Below are positions 34,982 through 42,763 of a DNA stretch of 43,401 bases, piece by piece (position 1 is the stretch's first letter; each line of letters begins with the position of its first letter). The translations under genes were made by a program, and so were the position numbers. Origin of the DNA: Candidatus Coprenecus merdigallinarum (GTDB lineage Bacteria; Bacteroidota; Bacteroidia; Bacteroidales; UBA932); NCBI GenBank assembly GCA_018712545.1, contig DVGV01000045.1, positions 1-43,401 of the forward strand. The letters run 5' to 3'. The notes below the pieces were generated by a model. That model ran no database searches. It was not told the DNA's origin and saw only the letters and a list, made by a program, of their open reading frames with translations.

Positions 34982-36331
34982 ATGAGTAAGAAGGAAAACA
35001 GGAAAATACAGGACTTCGACGGGCTCTACGCCTTTCTGCGGCACTACGTGGACTTCATGCTGCGGATGGCGTACCGCAGGATAAAATACGTGGGGCAGGA
35101 AAAGGTCCCCGCCGACGGGGCCGTCATCTACGCCCCCAACCACACCAATGCCCTGATGGACGCGCTGGTCATCCTGGCAATGGACCGCAAGCAGAAGGTC
35201 TTCGTGGCCAGGGCCGACATCTTCCGGAATCCTAAGGTTGCGAAGATCCTCACCTTCTTGAAGATCATGCCCATCATGCGCATCCGCGACGGCATGGACG
35301 AGGTGCGCAAGAACACCGAGATCATCCACAAGAGCGTGGACGTCCTCCTGGACAAGGTGCCCTTCTGCATCCTGCCCGAGGGCCGGCACCAGGCCAAGCA
35401 CTCCCTGCTGCCTCTGTCCAAGGGCATCTTCCGCATTGCCCTGGAGGCCGAGGAACTCATGGACGGCCGCCTGCCCCTGTACATCGTGCCGGTCGGCCTG
35501 GAGTACGGCAACTTCTTCCGCTTCCGCTCCACCGTCCTGGTCCAGATAGGCGACCCCATCAACGTCAGCGAATACCTCCGGGAGCACGCCGGCCTCACCC
35601 AGCCCGAGGTGATGAACCTGATGAAGGACGACCTTACCGAGCGCATGAAGGAGGTAATCCTCTACATCCCCGACGACGAATACTACGATGCCACCCTCGA
35701 CACCTGTGCCGCCGTCATCAACCGGCAGGTGGATGCCTGGAGGAAGGAGCATCCGCGGGAGCGCCGCCACGCCCTCACCACCCGTTTCGCCGCCAACAAG
35801 ATGACCCTCGGGCAGATAGCCGAGCTGAGGACCTCCGAACCGGAACGCGCCGCACAGCTGCTCGGCCTCGCCGCCGACATCCACCACGAGCGGGAGGCAC
35901 GCGGCATCTCCCTCGGCTCCGTCGTCAAGAAGCACCCCTTCTGGTCCCGACTCTTCCAGCTGCTGGTGCTCATTGTCACCCTGCCCTACACCATCCCCGC
36001 AGGAGTGCTGACCCTCCCGGTCACCGGCCTGGCCGCCTTCCTCTTCTCGAAGATGAAGGACCGCGCCTTCTACAACTCCATCCGCTTCGTGGTCACCCTA
36101 GTGCTCTGGCCCCTGCTGCTGATTATCTACGCCGTAGTCCTCTACTGCACCCTGCCGTGGGAATGGGCCCTGGCTGCCTCCATTGCCCTGGTGCCCGCCA
36201 CCGTCCTCACCCAGGAAGCCTGGCGCCTGCTGCGGCTGGCAGTATCCGACCTGCGGCTGCTCTGCGCCCCGGGACTGCGCCGCGCCATCCGCAGATTACA
36301 GCAGCAGCTCCTGTATATGAGCAAATACTAA
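34982..36331 (+). CDS. PlsC-type acyltransferase with extra membrane region
   Basis: The N-terminal half is a glycerolphosphate-acyltransferase domain: NHTNALMDAL carries the HxxxxD catalytic motif, and FCILPEGRHQ carries the substrate-binding PEG motif, with the IVPVGLEYG strand after. These enzymes acylate lysophospholipids or similar acceptors at the inner membrane. The C-terminal part of the 449 residues (about 310-430) adds two or three hydrophobic helices (LLVLIVTLPYTIPAGVLTLPV, LVLWPLLLIIYAVVLYC), which the short bacterial PlsC lacks. This long form recurs in Bacteroidetes. The acceptor lipid is unknown. It follows the BASS transporter by 12 bases. Confidence 0.9.
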   Translation: MSKKENRKIQDFDGLYAFLRHYVDFMLRMAYRRIKYVGQEKVPADGAVIYAPNHTNALMDALVILAMDRKQKVFVARADIFRNPKVAKILTFLKIMPIMRIRDGMDEVRKNTEIIHKSVDVLLDKVPFCILPEGRHQAKHSLLPLSKGIFRIALEAEELMDGRLPLYIVPVGLEYGNFFRFRSTVLVQIGDPINVSEYLREHAGLTQPEVMNLMKDDLTERMKEVILYIPDDEYYDATLDTCAAVINRQVDAWRKEHPRERRHALTTRFAANKMTLGQIAELRTSEPERAAQLLGLAADIHHEREARGISLGSVVKKHPFWSRLFQLLVLIVTLPYTIPAGVLTLPVTGLAAFLFSKMKDRAFYNSIRFVVTLVLWPLLLIIYAVVLYCTLPWEWALAASIALVPATVLTQEAWRLLRLAVSDLRLLCAPGLRRAIRRLQQQLLYMSKY

Positions 36332-36416
36332 ATTACATTTCTGTTAAAAAAACTAGAATCATTTGTCTATATCCTTGATTATTGTTTTTTTTGCAGAAAC
36401 TATTATATCATCAATC

Positions 36417-36848
36417 ATGAGAAAGGAAATTTTAATTCTAGGCGCTGCAAGCCTGCTGCTGCTTGTCTGCTCCTGCTCGAAGCGGGAGGAAATGATCATC
36501 GCCTCTGAGCTGAGACTGCCGGAAATGTTCTCGGACTGGGAGATGCCGATGTACCTGTACAAGACTTCCTACAGCCAGGAGAACTGGGACTGGCTGATAC
36601 GCAAGGGGGCGATAGAAGGTTTCGAGCACGAATACGGATACGAGTACCGCATCATCGCCAAATATCACAAAGGACGCAAACCGGGCAAGGATGAGATCAT
36701 AGACAATCCTACCGACTACTATGTGCTGATAAAGGTTCTCAGCAAGGAGAAGAAGCACTCCGAGAATCTGCCGGGCAAGAGGAGTCCGTATCTCGATTAC
36801 GGGGGAGAGAACGAAAACGGAGAGGCAGAGACCGGACCGGAAATGTAA
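36417..36848 (+). CDS. Small DUF4377-like lipoprotein with repeat-derived tail
   Basis: I start at the ATG at 36417, which gives the signal MRKEILILGAASLLLLVCSCS with a lipobox; an earlier in-frame Met at 36363 would put extra residues ahead of the signal. The mature part contains WDWLIRKGAIEGFEHEYGYEYR and NPTDYYVLIKVLS, the pattern of the small DUF4377 domain (W, then I.GF.YE.GYEY, then LL.V.S), found in lipoproteins of unknown function. The last residues (GGENENGEAETGPEM) are low complexity. The same period-6 base pattern continues past the TAA stop for about 160 bp, so the 3' end may have been set by repeat slippage. It stands alone, 86 bases after the acyltransferase. Confidence 0.75.
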   Translation: MRKEILILGAASLLLLVCSCSKREEMIIASELRLPEMFSDWEMPMYLYKTSYSQENWDWLIRKGAIEGFEHEYGYEYRIIAKYHKGRKPGKDEIIDNPTDYYVLIKVLSKEKKHSENLPGKRSPYLDYGGENENGEAETGPEM

Positions 36849-37015
36849 CCGGGAAGGGAACACGGCTGGGAACCTGGTACTGGCACTGGCTCCGACTCTG
36901 ACATGTACTGGTACCTACAATGACACTAGCATCGACACTGATGCCGGTACAGACATCGACACTGACAGCGGTAGCGGGACTTATTCCGGCATTGAAACCG
37001 GCACCGGCTTAGGGT
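36800..37015 (+). repeat. Degenerate hexanucleotide-period tract across a stop codon
   Basis: From the end of the small lipoprotein gene to about 37015 the sequence has period six, with units such as GGTACT, GGCACT, GACACT, GACATC and GGCACC. In the plus frames it would code Gly/Asp-Thr/Ser dipeptides (DTSIDTDAGTDIDTDSGSGT in one frame). Stop codons at 36846 and about 36921 and shifts of register break it. No start codon or ribosome site suggests that it is translated by itself. Confidence 0.7.
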
Positions 37016-37022
37016 CCGTCCC

Positions 37023-37058
37023 ACAACGGCACCGAATCACGGGAAACGCTGCCGTTGT
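37023..37058. repeat. Inverted repeat before the lactate permease promoter
   Basis: ACAACGGCA at 37023-37031 is the perfect reverse complement of TGCCGTTGT at 37050-37058, with an 18-base loop, and flanking CC/GG can add pairs. No T-run follows. It ends 37 bases before the -7 box of the lactate permease gene, where it could be an operator or a weak terminator for the upstream gene. Confidence 0.6.
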
Positions 37059-37094
37059 GTGGATAAAGTTCTCATGCTGTTTTGAGATTTTTTG

Positions 37095-37102
37095 TAATTT
37101 TG
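37095..37102 (+). promoter_or_regulatory. -7 box of the lactate operon
   Basis: TAATTTTG, a full TAnnTTTG match, lies 25 bases before the permease ATG at 37128. No -33 TTTG lies at the standard distance. Confidence 0.6.
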
Positions 37103-37127
37103 CGCCCGAACCACTATATGTGTCGCC

Positions 37128-38648
37128 ATGGACGTTTTACTTGCTCTTCTGCCCATCCTGACACTGATTGTACTGATGGGCGTGTTCAAGGTTCCGGGAG
37201 ACCGGAGCAGTTTGATAACACTGATTGTCACCATCGTCATAGCGGTATGGTATTTCGGCCAGCCGCTGCAGCAGACGGGACTGTCGTTTTTCTACGGTGC
37301 CCTCAAGGCACTGGTGCCCATACTACTGATCATCCTTATGGCCATCTACAGCTACAACGTACTCCTGCACACCGGGAAGATTGAGGTGCTCAAGGCCCAG
37401 TTCTCATCCATCTCCTCCAACAAATGCATCCAGGTGCTGCTCATCACCTGGGGATTCGGGGGACTGCTGGAGGGTATGGCCGGATTCGGTACGGCCGTGG
37501 CCATACCGGCGGCGATTCTCATCAGCCTCGGGTTCAAGCCGGTCTTCTCCGCACTGGTCAGCCTCATCGCCAACAGCGTGCCCACGGCTTTCGGGGCGGT
37601 CGGAGTGCCGGTCATCGTCCTGGCGCAGGAGACCTCGCTGGATGTGATGAAAGTGGCTCCGGCTGTTGTAGCCCAGCTGGCCGTAACCATGATATTGGTA
37701 CCGATAGTCATTGCCCAGCTGACTGTACCGGGGAAGAAGGCCCTGCCCCGCAACATCCTCATCGGAACGGTCATCGGAGCAGTCTCCTTAGCCGTCCAAT
37801 ACCTTGCGGCCAGATATATCGGACCGGAGACCCCGGCCATTCTCGGCTCCGCCGCAGCCATCGCTGTCATCATCCTGCTGGGCCGCATCCTGGACCGCCG
37901 CACGGCACGGAACTCCGGTACAAACACAACGCCCTCCAAACACAGACACAGCACAAAGGAAATCCTCCAGGCCTGGGCCGTCTACGCCTTGATCATGCTG
38001 CTCATACTGCTGACCAGTCCCCTGCTGCCCCTCAAGGATATCCTGGCTCCCGTTGCCGAAACATCCATCGGCTTCAACATCGGCGGAGAGACCCGCACAT
38101 GGTCCGTACAATGGCTCGTCCAGGGCGGACTGCTGCTGTTCATCGGCTCATTTGCCGGCGGACTGCTGCAGGGAGGCAAGGCCGGCGGACTGCTCAGGCT
38201 GCTGTGGAAATCCACCGTACAGCTCAAAAAGACATTCATCACGGTCATCTGCCTCGTGGGCTTCTCCTCAATCATGGAGACCTCGGGCATGATCAATACC
38301 CTCGCCGTCGCACTGGCCACGGCCACAGGAGCACTCTATCCCCTGTTCGCCCCCGCCATCGGAGCCATCGGAACATTCCTCACCGGCAGCGACACCTCAG
38401 CCAACATCCTTTTCGGCAAGCTGCAGGCCGGCGTGGCGGAACACATAGGCGCGGATCCCGTATGGATCTCGGCATCCAATACCGCCGGAGCCACCGGAGG
38501 CAAGATCATCTCCCCGCAGAGCATTGCCATTGCCACCTCTGCCTGCGGACAGCAGGGACAGGAAGGCAGAATCCTCAAGGCAGCCCTGCTCTACGCCCTC
38601 GGCTACGTGGTCATAACCGGTATTGTCGTATACATTTTCGCATATTGA
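37128..38648 (+). CDS. lctP: L-lactate permease
   Basis: A 506-residue, 12- to 14-helix proton-coupled importer of lactate and related 2-hydroxy acids. Family signatures include GFGGLLEGMAGFGTAVAIPAAILISLGF near residue 110, NSVPTAFGAVGVP and, near the end, FLTGSDTSANILFGKLQ with ISASNTAGATGGKIISPQSIAIA. It is directly followed, after 26 bases, by the three Lut genes, so importer and oxidase form one unit. A -7 box and an inverted repeat lie upstream. A length near 500 is slightly shorter than the roughly 550-residue E. coli LldP. Confidence 0.95.
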   Translation: MDVLLALLPILTLIVLMGVFKVPGDRSSLITLIVTIVIAVWYFGQPLQQTGLSFFYGALKALVPILLIILMAIYSYNVLLHTGKIEVLKAQFSSISSNKCIQVLLITWGFGGLLEGMAGFGTAVAIPAAILISLGFKPVFSALVSLIANSVPTAFGAVGVPVIVLAQETSLDVMKVAPAVVAQLAVTMILVPIVIAQLTVPGKKALPRNILIGTVIGAVSLAVQYLAARYIGPETPAILGSAAAIAVIILLGRILDRRTARNSGTNTTPSKHRHSTKEILQAWAVYALIMLLILLTSPLLPLKDILAPVAETSIGFNIGGETRTWSVQWLVQGGLLLFIGSFAGGLLQGGKAGGLLRLLWKSTVQLKKTFITVICLVGFSSIMETSGMINTLAVALATATGALYPLFAPAIGAIGTFLTGSDTSANILFGKLQAGVAEHIGADPVWISASNTAGATGGKIISPQSIAIATSACGQQGQEGRILKAALLYALGYVVITGIVVYIFAY

Positions 38649-38674
38649 GAACAGACACATAACAGCATCTTATT

Positions 38675-39415
38675 ATGAAAATAGGACTTTTCATTCCCTG
38701 CTTTGTCAATGCCGTCTACCCTCAGGTGGGCACAGCCTCCTTCAAGCTGCTGCGCTCCCTCGGAGTGGACGTGGACTACCCGCTCGGACAGACCTGCTGC
38801 GGCCAGCCCATGGCCAACGGCGGCTTTGAGAAGGACTCGGCCCCGCTGGCCCGCAACATGGAGAAACTTTTCAAGGACTACGACTACGTGGTGGGCCCTT
38901 CCGGCAGCTGCGTGGCCTTCGTCAAGGAACATTACCCCGAGATTCTGCACAAGGAGGCGCACGAGTGCCTCAGCAGCCGGATATACGAGATATGCGAGTT
39001 CATCCACGACGTGGTGCGGCCTACGGAACTGCCCCGCGCGCATTTTCCCCACAAGGTCAGCATCCACAACAGCTGCCACGGACAGAGACTGCTCCGACTG
39101 GCCTCCCCCTCTGAGCTGAACATTCCCCATTATTCCAAGCTCAGGGACCTGCTTTCCCTCGTGAAGGGCATAGAGGTCATGGAGCCTTCCCGGGTCGATG
39201 AGTGCTGCGGCTTCGGAGGCATGTTCTCCATAGAAGAGCCGGCCGTATCCGCATGCATGGGCGCCGACAAGGTCCGCGACCACATGTCCACCGGGGCAGA
39301 ATACATCACCGGAGCCGACTCCTCCTGCCTGATGCACATGGAGGGTATTATCCAGAGACAGAAACTGCCCGTCAAGACTATTCACATAGTCGAGATTTTA
39401 GCATCAAACCTTTAA
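38675..39415 (+). CDS. lutA: Lactate utilization protein A, iron-sulfur subunit
   Basis: LutA, LutB and LutC replace flavin lactate dehydrogenases in many bacteria and oxidise L-lactate to pyruvate. The 246 residues have two cysteine-rich CCG-type domains: DYPLGQTCCGQPMANGG in the first and DECCGFGGMFS in the second, which hold iron-sulfur centres and usually act with the heterodisulfide-reductase-like family. The order lutA-lutB-lutC directly behind a lactate permease makes the assignment firm. Twelve bases separate it from lutB. Confidence 0.95.
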   Translation: MKIGLFIPCFVNAVYPQVGTASFKLLRSLGVDVDYPLGQTCCGQPMANGGFEKDSAPLARNMEKLFKDYDYVVGPSGSCVAFVKEHYPEILHKEAHECLSSRIYEICEFIHDVVRPTELPRAHFPHKVSIHNSCHGQRLLRLASPSELNIPHYSKLRDLLSLVKGIEVMEPSRVDECCGFGGMFSIEEPAVSACMGADKVRDHMSTGAEYITGADSSCLMHMEGIIQRQKLPVKTIHIVEILASNL

Positions 39416-39426
39416 CATCCGATCTT

Positions 39427-40800
39427 ATGAGCACACATTCGAAAGCAGCCGAAAAGTTCATAGCCGACAAGGAGAGGACCGCATGGCACAACCAGGCCCT
39501 GCGGTTCGTCCGCGAGAAAAGGGACCGCATGGCCCGGTCCGTTCCCGAATGGGAGGCCCTGCGGGAGGCGGCGGCCCGCACCAAGATACATACCGTCACG
39601 CATCTGGCCCATTACCTCGAGATGTTCGAGCGCAATGCCACGGCCAACGGCATACACGTACACTGGGCCAAGGACGCCCAGGAGCACAACGAGATAGTCT
39701 ACGGCATCCTCAAGGAGCACGGAGCCAGGCACCTGATCAAGAGCAAGTCCATGCTCTCCGAGGAATGCGGCCTGACCCCCTATCTCGAAGAGCGCGGCAT
39801 CGAGGCCGTAGAGAGCGACCTCGGCGAGCGCATCATGCAGCTGATGCACCGCCCGCCCAGCCACATTGTCCTGCCGGCCATCCACGTCAAAAGGGAGGAA
39901 GTCGGTGAGCTGTTCCAGCGCGAACTGGGCACAGAACAGGGCAACAGCGACCCGACCTACCTCACCCACGCCGCCAGAAAGCACCTGCGGGAGAAATTCC
40001 TGCACGCCGACGCCGCCATGACCGGAGTCAACTTCGCCGTGGCCTCCTCTGGCGCATTCACGGTCTGCACCAACGAGGGCAACGCCGACATGGGCACCTC
40101 CTTCCCCAAGCTCCACATCGCCATCATGGGCCTCGAGAAGGTCATCCCCGACTACGACGCCCTCGCCCTGTACACCCGCCTGCTCGCCCGCTCCGCCACC
40201 GGACAGCATTCCACCACCTACACCACCCACTACAAGCGTCCGGTCGAGGGCCAGGAGATCCACGTCATCATCGTGGACAACGGCCGCAGCCGCATCCTCG
40301 CCAACCCGGCCCACCTCAACATGCTCCGCTGCCTGCGCTGCGGCTCCTGCATGAACACCTGCCCCGTCTACCGCCGCTCCGGAGGCTACTCCTACTCGTA
40401 CTTCATCCCCGGCCCGCTCGGCATCAACCTCGGCATGCTCGCCTCCCCCAAGCTCTACAGCGGCAATATCTCCGCCTGCAGCCTCTGCATGTCCTGTTCC
40501 AATGTCTGCCCCGTCAAGATCGACCTCGGCGAGCAGATCTACCTCTGGCGGCAGCAGCTCGACTCCCTCGGGCTGGCCAACCCCGTCAAGAAAGGCATTG
40601 TCAAGGTGCTCAACACCGCCCTCCGCAACCCCGGCATGTTCCATTTCTGCGTCAGGGCCGGGCGCCTCGGAGAGAAAATCGCTCCGCGCGGTCTGCTGTA
40701 CTGCGGGGCCAATGCCTGGGGACGCGACCGCGAGCTGCCGGAGTTCACGTCCCGCACATTTGAACAAATATGGAAGGAGGAACTGAAAAATGAACAGTAA
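39427..40800 (+). CDS. lutB: Lactate utilization protein B, 2x[4Fe-4S]
   Basis: The 457-residue protein has a LUD-type N-terminal part (AMTGVNFAVASSGAFTVCTNEGN) and two ferredoxin-type clusters, CLRCGSCMNTCPVY and CSLCMSCSNVCPVK, which pass electrons in lactate oxidation. I choose the ATG at 39427; the long frame's earlier Met at 39202 lies inside lutA in another frame and gives an Arg-rich non-homologous extension. The stop at 40798-40800 overlaps the lutC start by 11 bases. Confidence 0.96.
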   Translation: MSTHSKAAEKFIADKERTAWHNQALRFVREKRDRMARSVPEWEALREAAARTKIHTVTHLAHYLEMFERNATANGIHVHWAKDAQEHNEIVYGILKEHGARHLIKSKSMLSEECGLTPYLEERGIEAVESDLGERIMQLMHRPPSHIVLPAIHVKREEVGELFQRELGTEQGNSDPTYLTHAARKHLREKFLHADAAMTGVNFAVASSGAFTVCTNEGNADMGTSFPKLHIAIMGLEKVIPDYDALALYTRLLARSATGQHSTTYTTHYKRPVEGQEIHVIIVDNGRSRILANPAHLNMLRCLRCGSCMNTCPVYRRSGGYSYSYFIPGPLGINLGMLASPKLYSGNISACSLCMSCSNVCPVKIDLGEQIYLWRQQLDSLGLANPVKKGIVKVLNTALRNPGMFHFCVRAGRLGEKIAPRGLLYCGANAWGRDRELPEFTSRTFEQIWKEELKNEQ

Positions 40801-41386
40801 GGATACAATACTCGAGGCCCTCAGGGCCAATAGCCCCGCACCCCTGGAAAGAGGTCCGCTGGGATTCACCCCCATGACATTCGAAGACCCTCTGGCAGAG
40901 TTCCGGGAAAGGGTCGTGAAGGCCGCCGCTGCCCGCTGCTTCCTGCTGGAGGAAGGCCGATCTGCTGCCGACGCAGTAGCCGAGATTGTCCGCCGGACAT
41001 ACCCCGATGCCAGGCGGATAGCCTCCAACCTGCCCGAAGCCGCTGCCTGCGCCACCTTCAACCCCGACGAACTGGAAGACCCCCGCAGCCTGGCCGGCAC
41101 CGACGTCGCTATCGTCCGCGGAGCCTTCGGAGTAGCCGAGAACGGCGCCGTCTGGATTCCCCGGACATTCCGCCACAAGGCCCTGCTGTTCATCCCCGAG
41201 GCCCTGGTCATCCTCCTGGACCGCACCCAGATCGTATGCACCATGCACGAGGCCTACTCCAGAGAGGACTTCGACACCTACGACTTCGGCAGCTTCATCG
41301 CCGGTCCCTCCAAGACCGCCGACATCGAGCAGGCCCTCGTCATCGGCGCCCACGGTCCCCGCGATGTCTCCGTCATCCTATTGTAA
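40790..41386 (+). CDS. lutC: Lactate utilization protein C
   Basis: A 198-residue LUD-domain protein, the third component of the lactate oxidation complex. DVAIVRGAFGVAENGAVWI and the late QALVIGAHGPRDVSVILL segment are typical of the family (the consensus ADIExxLVxGxHGP is visible as TADIEQALVIGAHGP). Its length is close to the family average. The 11-base overlap with lutB suggests translational coupling. The operon ends here; I see no strong terminator, only a weak CAGTGC/GCACTG pair in the next 50 bases. Confidence 0.95.
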   Translation: MNSKDTILEALRANSPAPLERGPLGFTPMTFEDPLAEFRERVVKAAAARCFLLEEGRSAADAVAEIVRRTYPDARRIASNLPEAAACATFNPDELEDPRSLAGTDVAIVRGAFGVAENGAVWIPRTFRHKALLFIPEALVILLDRTQIVCTMHEAYSREDFDTYDFGSFIAGPSKTADIEQALVIGAHGPRDVSVILL

Positions 41387-41443
41387 CCTACAGCAGACAG
41401 TGCCTGCAAGCAATTTTACGCACTGAAATGGCGGCAAATTATA

Positions 41444-41475
41444 TTTGGAATTCTCATTCAAAAGCAATACATTTG
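41444..41475 (+). promoter_or_regulatory. Full -33/-7 promoter of the lipocalin-like gene
   Basis: TTTG at 41444-41447 and TACATTTG at 41468-41475 are separated by 20 bases, the expected arrangement for the Bacteroidetes housekeeping sigma factor. The ATG of the gene is 32 bases downstream. A second TAnnTTTG (TATATTTG, 41440-41447) overlaps the -33 element. Confidence 0.65.
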
Positions 41476-41507
41476 TGCACTGTTAATTTAAATTCAATTA
41501 CTTTACT

Positions 41508-41942
41508 ATGAGTCGTCTTTATAAATTCATGGCAGCAATCATTGCTGTACTGCCGTTGCTTCTTACAGTTTCCTGCACCAAACAGGACAAATCAGCCGAC
41601 ATTGTCGGAAACTGGCAGTCAACCAGATTCAACTATCAAACTTTCAACGAAGATGGAAAATTGATTGGAGAATCCACCGAAAACTGCATCGGCTGGTATA
41701 CCGGATTCAGTTTCTCTGAGGATGGAAGCGGATTGGTCATCAGCTATGAAGACGGTTCCACCGAAACAATCCGCATTACCTGGACTGTAATGGGCGAGCA
41801 GCTTATACTGACAAGCGACTACTCCGCCAGCCAAGTCTTCGATATTAACTCCATAACCAACAGCGACATGGTACTGTCATCTGAATACACATACAATGAC
41901 GGTTCCTACGAAATCACAACTATTCACTTTAAAAGGTCGTAA
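41508..41942 (+). CDS. Lipocalin-like lipoprotein
   Basis: A 144-residue lipoprotein with lipobox LLLTVSC (Cys23). The mature part starts DIVGNWQSTRF, the opening of Bacteroidales lipocalin-like domains, and continues as alternating strands (GFSFSEDGSGLVISYEDGSTE, ITWTVMGEQLILTSD, YEITTIHFKRS), a small beta-barrel of the calycin type. Such proteins may bind small hydrophobic ligands, but no ligand can be inferred here. Base composition is AT-richer than the flanking lut and xth genes. It has its own complete promoter and converges on exodeoxyribonuclease III. Confidence 0.75.
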   Translation: MSRLYKFMAAIIAVLPLLLTVSCTKQDKSADIVGNWQSTRFNYQTFNEDGKLIGESTENCIGWYTGFSFSEDGSGLVISYEDGSTETIRITWTVMGEQLILTSDYSASQVFDINSITNSDMVLSSEYTYNDGSYEITTIHFKRS

Positions 41943-41953
41943 GAAACGATTGG

Positions 41954-41969
41954 TCTGACGGCCGTCAGA
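41954..41969. repeat. 16-bp perfect palindrome between convergent genes
   Basis: TCTGACGGCCGTCAGA reads the same on both strands and spans the stop codon of the exonuclease gene, 12 bases after the lipocalin stop. There is no loop and no T-run, so it is more a DNA site than an RNA terminator. Chance is possible. Confidence 0.4.
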
Positions 41970-42720
41970 TGTCGAGGTTGAGTTCGACGGGACAATGATC
42001 GGAGCCGAATATCTCATTGTGGATAGCGGCTCCGATTAATTTTTGCTGCAGGCGGTTGGATACGAGAAAATAGTCTATTCGCCACCCCGCATTCTTCTCA
42101 CGGGCCTTGAACCGGTAGGACCACCAGGAGTAGGCGCCTTCGGTGTCGGGGTAGAAATAACGGAAGGTATCGGTGAATCCGGCGGCGAGCAGGTCGGAGA
42201 ACTTGCCGCGCTCCTGGTCGGTGAATCCGGCGTTCATCCGGTTGGTCTTCGGGTTCTTCAGGTCGATCTCCTTGTGGGCCACATTCAGGTCACCGCAGAC
42301 GATGACGGGCTTGACGGCGTCCAGGCGCAGCAGATAGGCGCGGAACTCGTCCTCCCAGGTCATGCGGTAGTCCAGCCGCCGCAACTCATCCTGCGAATTG
42401 GGCGTATAGACCGTTACCAGATAGAACTCCGGCATCTCGAGGGTAATCACGCGGCCCTCGGTATCGTGCTCTTCCAGCCCGAGTCCGTACGCAACCGACA
42501 GCGGCTCATGGCGCGTGAATATCGCAGTCCCGGAGTAGCCCTTCTTCTGAGCGTAGTTCCAGTACGAGCGGTAGCCCTCGAAGGCCAGGTTCAGCTGCCC
42601 CTCCTGCATCTTGGTCTCCTGCAGGCAGAAAAAGTCCGCGTCCAGTGCCCGGAAAGAGTCCTCGAAACCCTTGCCGCAGCAGGCCCTCAGGCCATTCACG
42701 TTCCATGAGATGAATTTCAT
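41965..42720 (-). CDS. xth: Exodeoxyribonuclease III
   Basis: The AP endonuclease and 3'-5' exonuclease of base-excision repair. The 252-residue protein begins [19 protein letters not shown]; the metal-binding Glu in LQETKM, the VYTPNSQ segment, CGDLNVAH with the catalytic Asp and Asn, and [13 protein letters not shown] with the catalytic His are all present. I use the ATG at 42720; the longer frame upstream gives an Arg/Ser-rich stretch read through the neighbouring gene. It follows the beta-galactosidase by 43 bases on the same strand. Confidence 0.97.
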   Translation of the reverse strand: MKFISWNVNGLRACCGKGFEDSFRALDADFFCLQETKMQEGQLNLAFEGYRSYWNYAQKKGYSGTAIFTRHEPLSVAYGLGLEEHDTEGRVITLEMPEFYLVTVYTPNSQDELRRLDYRMTWEDEFRAYLLRLDAVKPVIVCGDLNVAHKEIDLKNPKTNRMNAGFTDQERGKFSDLLAAGFTDTFRYFYPDTEGAYSWWSYRFKAREKNAGWRIDYFLVSNRLQQKLIGAAIHNEIFGSDHCPVELNLDI

Positions 42721-42763
42721 ATCGATGTCGGTTATTCGTTCAATATTTCCGAGGAAAACGCTG

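Noticed and set aside
39412-41244. 610-codon minus-strand frame over lutB and lutC
   Set aside because: Antisense to two firmly identified lactate genes; low-complexity Gly/Val/Ala composition.
41387-41440. Terminator after lutC
   Set aside because: Only a 6-bp CAGTGC/GCACTG pair with a 16-base loop and no proper T-run; too weak to call.
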